Below are positions 59,333 through 64,000 of a stretch of 64,000 bases of DNA, piece after piece. The translations under genes and the position numbers were made by a program. The notes beneath the pieces are model-generated. The model saw nothing but the letters and a program-made list of their open reading frames with translations. It searched no databases and was not told the origin of the DNA. The stretch is from Agrococcus sp. Marseille-P2731 (GTDB lineage: Bacteria; Actinomycetota; Actinomycetes; Actinomycetales; Microbacteriaceae). Position 1 is the first letter of the stretch. Every line of letters starts with the position of its first letter. The stretch is taken from positions 310,001 to 374,000 of the forward strand of contig NZ_FPEG01000001.1 of NCBI RefSeq assembly GCF_900117395.1. Reading direction: 5' to 3'.

Positions 59333-60502
59333 ATGGAGACCATCTCCAAGCGGCTCGTGTCGTGGGCGAGCATCATCGAGGACCACACCCTCGAGCAGGC
59401 TCGCACCGCGTCGCGGATGCCGTTCATCCACCCGCACCTGGCACTGATGCCCGACGCCCACCTCGGGCGCGGCGCGACGGTCGGGTCGGTCATCCCGACG
59501 CTCGGCGCCATCATGCCGGCCGCCGTCGGCGTCGACATCGGCTGCGGCATGATCGCCGTGCGCACCCAGCTGCAGCGCAGCGACCTCGAGGGTCGCGAGC
59601 TCGGCGAGCTGCGCCAGCAGATCGAGCGCAGCATCCCGCTCTCGGCGGGTCACGCCAACCGCAAGCTGCAGGCGACCGCCGAGCCGCGCATCGCCGAGCT
59701 CGAGCAGCTGGCGTCCGACGGCGACTTCGACCCCGCGTCCTACGCGAAGCAGTGGCGGCTGCAGCTGGGCTCGCTCGGCAGCGGCAACCACTTCATCGAG
59801 GTGTCGCTCGATGAGGCGGGAGCAGTGTGGATGTTCCTGCACTCCGGCTCGCGCGGGGTGGGCAACAGGATCGCCGGCCACCACATCAAGGTCGCCCAGC
59901 GCCTCGCGCAGCAGTGGTGGATCGACCTGCCCGACCCCGACCTGGCCTACCTCGTCGAGGGCACGGAGGAGTTCGACCGCTACATCACCGAGCTGCGCTG
60001 GGCGCAGCGGTTCGCGCTGCTCAACCGCGAGGAGATGATGGATCGCGTCGCGAACCAGCTCGGCCGCTTCGTCGGGGCCGAGATCCAGGAGCTCGAGCGC
60101 ATCAACTGCCACCACAACTTCACCGAGTCGGAGCGCCACTTCGGCAAGCAGGTGTGGGTGTCGCGCAAGGGCGCCATCATGGCCGACGAGGGTCGGCCGG
60201 GGCTGATCCCGGGCTCGATGGGCACCGCGTCCTACGTGGTCGAGGGGCTCGGCAACCCGGTCTCGCTCAACTCGGCGCCGCACGGTGCCGGGCGCAGGCT
60301 CTCCCGCAGCGCCGCCCGTCGGGCCTTCTCCCGCGACGAGCTGCGCGCGGCGATGGTGGGCATCGAGTACCGCGACACCGACGCCTTCATCGACGAGATC
60401 CCGCAGGCCTACAAGCCGATCGACGAGGTGATGGCGGATGCGTCAGACCTGGTGCGCGTGCGGCACACGCTGCGTCAGATCGTCAACGTGAAGGGCGACT
60501 GA
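59333..60502 (+). CDS. rtcB: RtcB-family RNA ligase
   Basis: 389 residues. MPDAHLGRGATVGSVIP, GVDIGCGM (metal-binding Cys), GSGNHFIEVS, HSGSRGVGN, NCHHNF and SAPHGAGRRLSRS with the guanylylated His are all present and in order. RtcB joins RNA 3'-phosphate (or 2',3'-cyclic phosphate) ends to 5'-OH ends with GTP and Mn2+, repairing cut tRNA or rRNA. The length fits the short bacterial RtcB form. The ribosome site is weak (AAGGAAC). No archease, RtcA or RtcR gene is adjacent. Confidence 0.95.
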   Translation: METISKRLVSWASIIEDHTLEQARTASRMPFIHPHLALMPDAHLGRGATVGSVIPTLGAIMPAAVGVDIGCGMIAVRTQLQRSDLEGRELGELRQQIERSIPLSAGHANRKLQATAEPRIAELEQLASDGDFDPASYAKQWRLQLGSLGSGNHFIEVSLDEAGAVWMFLHSGSRGVGNRIAGHHIKVAQRLAQQWWIDLPDPDLAYLVEGTEEFDRYITELRWAQRFALLNREEMMDRVANQLGRFVGAEIQELERINCHHNFTESERHFGKQVWVSRKGAIMADEGRPGLIPGSMGTASYVVEGLGNPVSLNSAPHGAGRRLSRSAARRAFSRDELRAAMVGIEYRDTDAFIDEIPQAYKPIDEVMADASDLVRVRHTLRQIVNVKGD

Positions 60503-60513
60503 CGGCTGACGCC

Positions 60514-60561
60514 TGACCTCGCACCTCTCCTGCGCCACCAGCGCGGAGGGGTGCGGGGTCA
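60514..60561. terminator. Bidirectional terminator after rtcB
   Basis: A 17-bp stem (60514-60530 with 60545-60561, including two G-T pairs) and a 14-base loop lie between rtcB and the convergent membrane-protein gene, overlapping the latter's stop codon. Confidence 0.8.
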
Positions 60562-60849
60562 GCCGGTGTGCGAGGTGGCGATCAGCAGCACGACGACCGT
60601 GGCGATCGCGGCCGCGCCGAGCGCGACGCCGAGCATCGCGAGCACCGATCGCCAGGCGCGCCGCCCGTGGGCCGCGCGGATGCCGACGAAGCCGAGCGCG
60701 ACCGCGCCGGCCGCGAAGGGCAGCGTGATGACGTCGCCGATCACCGGCACGAACGCGCAGGCGATCGCGATGATGCCGAGCACGAGCGACCACTCGCCGG
60801 CGCTGTCGCTCCAACGGTGGGGCGGCTCGGGTGCGCGCCCGGCGCTCAC
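60559..60849 (-). CDS. Small membrane protein (DUF4190-like)
   Basis: 96 residues. SLVLGIIAIACAFVPVIGDV and AAGAVALGFVGIRAAHGRRA are the two halves of a DUF4190-type hairpin, followed by a third helix SVLAMLGVALGAAAIATVVV. I start at GTG 60849, which overlaps the stop of the 36-residue gene before it (GTGA). Longer in-frame versions upstream read through that gene in another frame and look unnatural. The function is unknown. Confidence 0.7.
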   Translation of the reverse strand: MSAGRAPEPPHRWSDSAGEWSLVLGIIAIACAFVPVIGDVITLPFAAGAVALGFVGIRAAHGRRAWRSVLAMLGVALGAAAIATVVVLLIATSHTG

Positions 60850-60956
60850 CCCGTCACCGGCGCTGGCTTCTCCGTCGTGGCCTCGGCTCGCACCAGCTCG
60901 CCGCGCGTGGCGCGGTAGGGGTCGAGCGCCTTCGTGTAGTCGACCTTGTCGGCCAT
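60846..60956 (-). CDS. 36-residue small protein upstream of the membrane-protein gene
   Basis: The sequence begins MADKVDYTKALDPYRATRGE and ends APVTG. The opening recalls the first residues of GyrI-like small-molecule-binding proteins (KVDxxKxLxxYxAxRGE), with the rest of that domain missing. It may be a relic or a real small protein. Its stop overlaps the GTG of the DUF4190-like gene, which supports translation. Confidence is limited by length. Confidence 0.5.
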   Translation of the reverse strand: MADKVDYTKALDPYRATRGELVRAEATTEKPAPVTG

Positions 60957-61052
60957 CGCCCGCCTCGTCGATCGATCGGATGCTGCGCACCAGGATACGG
61001 CGGTCGGTCCTGCGCGCGGCTCATCCCCGTCGGAGACGCGGAGCGCGCTCGA

Positions 61053-61271
61053 CTACGCGGGGTCGCCGGGCCGGAGCTCGCTGTCCTGCCCGGCCGCGCG
61101 CGCTCTGCGCCTCGCGTGCACGATGGCCTGGATCTCTGCGCAGAGGGCGAGCTCGGCGGGGTCGGGGTCTGCCGCGAGCGTTCCGGTCGGGTATCTCGCG
61201 AGGTCGTCGAGGAGCTCGCGAAGTCGCGTCGCCTGCTCTGAGCTGCCGGGGAGGGGATCGCCGACGGTCAC
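61053..61271 (-). CDS. Hypothetical 72-residue protein
   Basis: Family not recognised. It is mostly helical and charged, with ATRLRELLDDLARYPTGTLA and AELALCAEIQAIVHARRRAR. GTG 61271 overlaps the stop of the 95-residue gene upstream (GTGA), so the two are translated as a coupled pair. Small coupled genes of this size can be toxin-antitoxin modules, but no toxin motif is visible. Confidence 0.6.
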   Translation of the reverse strand: MTVGDPLPGSSEQATRLRELLDDLARYPTGTLAADPDPAELALCAEIQAIVHARRRARAAGQDSELRPGDPA

Positions 61272-61555
61272 AGCGCGCGTTCCCAGATGCCGTCGACGAG
61301 CATGACGACGATCGGGACATGCTGCTCATCTCGATGGGTGAGGCGGATGTAGGTGAGGCTCGGGACGTTCACGATGCGGGCCATCTGGATGTCGGACCGC
61401 TCGATCCAGGGCTGCAGCTGCGCGCGGTCGCGCACATGCACGTTGAGCTCGGCGAGGAGCTCGTCGATGGCGATGACGCTGTGGGCGTGGAGCGCAGGCT
61501 TCACGATGGGCACCTGCCGTGAGCGATGGGCGTCGCGGGCTGCGGATTCGGACAT
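61268..61555 (-). CDS. Hypothetical 95-residue protein
   Basis: Family not recognised. Residues 20-95 alternate strands and helices (PALHAHSVIAIDELLAELNV, QMARIVNVPSLTYIRLTHRD, VPIVVMLVDGIWERAL), suggesting a small alpha/beta domain. It is coupled to the 72-residue gene by a GTGA overlap. The 228 bases upstream (61556-61783) contain no other supported gene and are less GC-rich than average. They must hold the promoters of this gene and of the divergent gene at 61784. Confidence 0.6.
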   Translation of the reverse strand: MSESAARDAHRSRQVPIVKPALHAHSVIAIDELLAELNVHVRDRAQLQPWIERSDIQMARIVNVPSLTYIRLTHRDEQHVPIVVMLVDGIWERAL

Positions 61556-61783
61556 GTGTGGTCGTTTCGCTGTCCGCTGTCGGGAGCTTCGGCCTGCGAT
61601 GCCTGGGGCGCGGGATGTGCGTGCATCGCGGAGCTCAGCCGGAACCCGTGTGGGGCTGAGGGTACGCGCTTCTCCGAGGTGCGCAAGGGGTCCATATGGC
61701 CGAGCCCGCTCTCATAGGCGCTGTTCACACCATTCGGAGCACCATCGTGGCGGCGGTCCCGCCGGGCGCTCGATACTGAGAGC

Positions 61784-61981
61784 ATGACCACGAACTTCGA
61801 CCGCGACGAGATCATCGCCCAGGTGACGGCCCGCCTGGCGGCCGCGCGCCCTGAGTGGGACGCCGCGGAGATCCAGCGGGTGGCGAGCGAGGAGCTCGAC
61901 GCGATCTCCGACAGCCCGGTGACGGACTTCCTCACCGTGCTGACGGAGCGGGCGACGAAGAAGCGGCTCAAGCGGTCGTAG
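61784..61981 (+). CDS. Small three-helix-bundle protein (DUF3562-like)
   Basis: 65 residues forming three short helices: DEIIAQVTARLAAARP, WDAAEIQRVASEELDAI and VTDFLTVLTERATKKRL. This layout matches small actinobacterial three-helix-bundle dimerisation domain proteins, whose role is unknown. TACTGA lies 4 bases before the ATG and may be a -10 for a leaderless message. It is encoded just before, and convergent with, tRNA-Lys. Confidence 0.65.
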   Translation: MTTNFDRDEIIAQVTARLAAARPEWDAAEIQRVASEELDAISDSPVTDFLTVLTERATKKRLKRS

Positions 61982-61992
61982 CGACGGCGTCG

Positions 61993-62068
61993 TGGTGGGC
62001 CCGGTGGGGCTCGAACCCACGACCAGCGGATTAAAAGTCCGACGCTCTACCGACTGAGCTACAGGCCC
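61993..62068 (-). tRNA. tRNA-Lys, anticodon UUU
   Basis: A cloverleaf on the minus strand: acceptor GGGCCTG/CGGGCCC, D-arm GCTCAGTCGGTAGAGC, anticodon stem TCGGA/TCCGC-type around loop CTTTTAA (anticodon TTT) and T-arm GTGGGTTCGAGCCCCAC. CCA is encoded (61993-61995). Confidence 0.95.
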
Positions 62069-62116
62069 GTGCCTCCAGGGTAGTAGCGCGATCGGGCCGG
62101 GAGCGACGCCTGGCGC

Positions 62117-62506
62117 TCAGCGCTCGATCGCGTGGCCGGCCGAGGCGAGCGACTCGGTCGCGACGTCGATCGAGGTCACTGGCACGAGCAGCAGATCGGC
62201 CGTCGCCGTGCCGACGACGAACGCGCCGATGCCCGCCGCGGCGAGCGGCGCCAGCAGCGAGGCGGTCATGCCGGGCGCCTCGAGGCCGTGCGCGGTGCCG
62301 CCGGAGAAGAGCGCGACGAACCGCTCCGCGTCGCCCTCCCGAGCGCGTCGGACGAGCGTCACGCCATCAGGCGCCGCGACCCGCGCCATCACCTGGCCCG
62401 GGTCGGCCGCGCCCTCGTCACCCGTCTGCACGATGGCGAGCTCACCCGGCAGCACCGTGAGCCGCTGCGGCACGATGCGCACCTCGACCGAGATCGTCTC
62501 GTCCAT
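62117..62506 (-). CDS. ACT-domain protein (CASTOR-like)
   Basis: 129 residues. LTVLPGELAIVQTG at the start and MTASLLAPLAAAGIGAFVVG with TATADLLLVPV at the end fit the ACT/CASTOR amino-acid-sensing fold common as stand-alone proteins in actinobacteria. It probably binds an amino acid, and no enzyme is attached. TAGGGT ends 7 bases before the ATG at 62506, giving a leaderless message. Confidence 0.8.
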   Translation of the reverse strand: MDETISVEVRIVPQRLTVLPGELAIVQTGDEGAADPGQVMARVAAPDGVTLVRRAREGDAERFVALFSGGTAHGLEAPGMTASLLAPLAAAGIGAFVVGTATADLLLVPVTSIDVATESLASAGHAIER

Positions 62507-62576
62507 GCGGCCAACCCTAGGCGCGGCCGCCGCTGTCTCGATCCGCGCCCATCCGCGCGTGGGAGACTTGCAACCC

Positions 62577-63206
62577 ATGGCTGACGACTTCCACCGCCCC
62601 ACCCGCTTCTCGAACGACTGGTTCGAGCGGGTGGAGGGCGACGTCGATCCGGTCGTGCGGCTCCAGCTCGCGAGCGAGACGGCGCAGGCGCTGCTCGCCC
62701 GCGTGCGCTCGGGTGCCGACCCGCAGGTCGTCGAGCGCATCCTGCAGGTCGCGCGCGAGGACGGCATCGACACCGTCGCAGAGCTCTGGTCGCACGCCCG
62801 CGCCCACTCGCTGCCCGGCACGCTCTGGCGGGTGCACCTGCTGCACGCGCTCGTGACGCAGCGCGCCGACGAGACCGCGCACCTCTACCAGGCGGGGGCG
62901 GATGCGCTGCACACGGCCGCGCCCGTCGTCGCGGGAGTGCCCGCCCCGGCGACGCCGGAGGAGCTGCGCTCGCTCTCGGAGACGATCCTGCGCGGCGTCT
63001 TCTCGGGCGACTTCGCGATGGCGCTCGAGCGCGCGGCGGCGTTCGCCACCGTGACCGCCGCGGGCGCCGTGCAGGTGGCGCACGCCGACGAGGCGACGAA
63101 CCCGGAGCGCGCGAGCGACCGCACCCGCCTCGCAGCGCGCCTGACCGACATCGCCGCCGACCTCCTGATCAGCGCTCGCATGTGGCGGGCCGACTCGCTC
63201 GACTGA
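62577..63206 (+). CDS. Conserved helical protein of unknown function
   Basis: 209 residues, almost entirely helical and Ala/Arg/Glu-rich, with no signal or membrane segment. RLQLASETAQALLARVRSGA, ELWSHARAHSLPGTLWRVHL and ETILRGVFSGDFAMALERAA are ordered blocks I associate with a conserved Microbacteriaceae protein that is sometimes labelled, without basis in its domains, as an RNA polymerase subunit. No catalytic motif is seen. The ATG at 62577 has no clear ribosome site and may be leaderless. Confidence 0.75.
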   Translation: MADDFHRPTRFSNDWFERVEGDVDPVVRLQLASETAQALLARVRSGADPQVVERILQVAREDGIDTVAELWSHARAHSLPGTLWRVHLLHALVTQRADETAHLYQAGADALHTAAPVVAGVPAPATPEELRSLSETILRGVFSGDFAMALERAAAFATVTAAGAVQVAHADEATNPERASDRTRLAARLTDIAADLLISARMWRADSLD

Positions 63207-63298
63207 GCGGTCACCGAGGGCCGCCGAGCCGCCCACCGGCGCGCCCATTCCCGCGTTCGCGGTGAGCGCACCCGCCTGCGTGTCGGCTCGCGCCTCGG

Positions 63299-63405
63299 TA
63301 CATTGGTGGGGCCGGGCCGCGTAACCCCGGGCTCCATTATTCGCCGCTGCGAGCGGCCTTCCGCCGAGAGGCGTTCGCGGCCCGGCACTCGCATGTCTAG
63401 GCCCC
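63299..63405 (+). ncRNA. Candidate structured RNA upstream of pstS
   Basis: After a TACATT -10-like box (63299-63304), an 11-bp perfect long-range stem GCCGGGCCGCG (63311-63321)/CGCGGCCCGGC (63376-63386) encloses two perfect hairpins: GCCGCT-GCG-AGCGGC (63343-63357) and CGCC-GAGA-GGCG (63362-63373). The nested, multi-branch layout in a 397-base gene-free stretch (63207-63603) is unlike the simple terminators elsewhere. I do not recognise the family. Independent sRNA or leader element is possible. Confidence 0.45.
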
Positions 63406-63470
63406 GCTTCGGCGCCGATCTCGCGCCTCCACCGAGGCCAGCGCAGCGGCCTCGACCGGCCCGCTGCCGT

Positions 63471-63525
63471 GTTCACCCGCTGTTCACCTGTGCGGGGCCT
63501 CGCCGCCACCCGGCTTCCCTAGCGT
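63471..63525 (+). promoter_or_regulatory. Pho box and promoter of pstS
   Basis: GTTCACCCGCT (63471-63481) and GTTCACCTGTG (63482-63492) are adjacent 11-base direct repeats of the actinobacterial PhoP box. TAGCGT (63520-63525) is a suitable -10, leaving a leader of about 70 bases before the GTG. Confidence 0.8.
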
Positions 63526-63603
63526 GATCTCCGGCGCGCTCGTTCGCGCCGAATCCAGGCCGCTGATGCGCCCTGCACCGAATCATTCCGAAGGGAACCA
63601 TCC

Positions 63604-64000
63604 GTGAAGTTCACGAAGCTCGGCCGCGCTGCGGTCGTCGCTGCTGCAGGCGCACTCCTGCTCAGCTCCTGCGCTGCCAACGAGCCCGCCGCCACCGAGG
63701 CCCCTGCGGGCGAGACCGGTGGCGAGTCCACCGCTCCCGAGTCCACGCTCTCGGGCGACCTCGCCGGCGCCGGCGCCTCGTCGATGGGTGCTGCACAGGA
63801 GGCCTGGATCGCAGGCTTCCAGACGCAGAACGAAGACGTCAACATCACGTACGACCCCGCAGGCTCGGGCGCTGGCCGCGAGCAGTTCATCGCCGGCGGC
63901 GTCGCCTTCGCTGGCTCGGACGCCTACCTCGGCGACGACGAGCTCGAGGGCTCGTTCGGCGCCTGCGTCGCCGACACGCTGCCGGTCGACCTGCCGATCT
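63604..64000 (+). CDS. pstS: Phosphate ABC transporter substrate-binding lipoprotein (3' partial)
   Basis: The first 132 residues are visible and the gene runs off the window. The lipoprotein signal ends LLLSSCAA. After an acidic Thr/Glu/Ala linker, LAGAGASSMGAAQEAWIAGF, TYDPAGSGAGREQFIAGGVA and FAGSDAYL form the phosphate-binding loops of PstS. It captures phosphate for the PstCAB pump, presumably encoded beyond the window. GTG 63604 has GAAGGGAA upstream, and the Pho box at 63471 indicates induction by phosphate limitation. Confidence 0.93.
   Translation, partial: MKFTKLGRAAVVAAAGALLLSSCAANEPAATEAPAGETGGESTAPESTLSGDLAGAGASSMGAAQEAWIAGFQTQNEDVNITYDPAGSGAGREQFIAGGVAFAGSDAYLGDDELEGSFGACVADTLPVDLPI

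Noticed and set aside
61526-61717. A 63-codon plus-strand frame rich in Cys, Gly and Ser.
   Set aside because: No ribosome site, Cys/Trp-rich chance composition, and it overlaps the start region of the 95-residue gene.
1-64000. Search for insertion sequences, integrases, phage genes, rRNA, or origin-type DnaA box clusters.
   Set aside because: None seen. The only mobile-looking elements are the short palindromic repeats.

Overview
The window is high-GC DNA from an actinobacterium, most likely a member of the Microbacteriaceae. The evidence is the base composition, the many GTG starts and ATGA/GTGA gene overlaps, the TANNNT -10 boxes placed 6-7 bases before start codons (leaderless messages), an actinobacterial SOS box, an IdeR/DtxR-type iron box, GTTCACC Pho repeats and an imuA'/imuB/dnaE2 mutasome. 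The genus is an inference. I saw no transposase, integrase, prophage or CRISPR array.

Bases 1-12710. A heterodimeric ABC exporter (first subunit cut by the window edge) is followed by a FadR-type GntR regulator. Convergent to the regulator runs an eight-gene operon on the minus strand: TRAP receptor, small and large permeases, an SDR dehydrogenase, a tandem PPC-domain protein, a free-standing lipoyl domain, and thiamine-diphosphate E1 alpha and beta subunits. An AEC permease and a second SDR lie divergently. Two copies of the palindrome CTGGTANTACCAG, one before the TRAP operon and AEC gene and one before the second SDR, are good candidates for the regulator's operators. The cluster looks like uptake and oxidation of an unidentified hydroxy- or keto-acid or acyloin. 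It has no E2 acyltransferase and no E3.

Bases 12784-21887. After a GNAT gene comes an amino-sugar locus: PfkB kinase (minus), ROK repressor, sugar ABC receptor and two permeases, GH3 hexosaminidase, ROK kinase and glucosamine-6-phosphate deaminase. The matching N-acetylglucosamine-6-phosphate deacetylase lies about 11 kb away (32823-33947). No transport ATPase is encoded, so one is presumably shared.

Bases 21949-31835. The SOS mutasome imuA', imuB, dnaE2 is present, but imuA' and imuB are separated by 4 kb holding two large repetitive exported proteins. One of these has chaplin-like and collagen-like repeats and an LPQTG sortase signal. imuA' and imuB have nearly identical LexA-type promoters, as if the promoter region had been duplicated around the insert.

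Bases 31836-48493. Housekeeping and accessory genes are punctuated by a family of about 46-bp palindromic intergenic repeats: GNAT, nagA, an ExeM-like nuclease with cell-wall-binding repeats, purU, a small DivIVA-like protein, MFS and AI-2E-family membrane proteins, a LysR regulator divergent from putA, and glyA-folD behind a ZTP (pfl) riboswitch.

Bases 48494-64000. Gamma carbonic anhydrase; a second sugar ABC system with its receptor convergent to its permeases; a complete iron-siderophore ABC operon behind an iron box; a tRNA with anticodon UAA and a short variable arm; NmrA-like and aldose-epimerase genes; rtcB with a long structured leader; several small unknown genes; tRNA-Lys; an ACT-domain protein; a helical protein of unknown function; a candidate structured RNA; and the start of pstS behind a Pho box.
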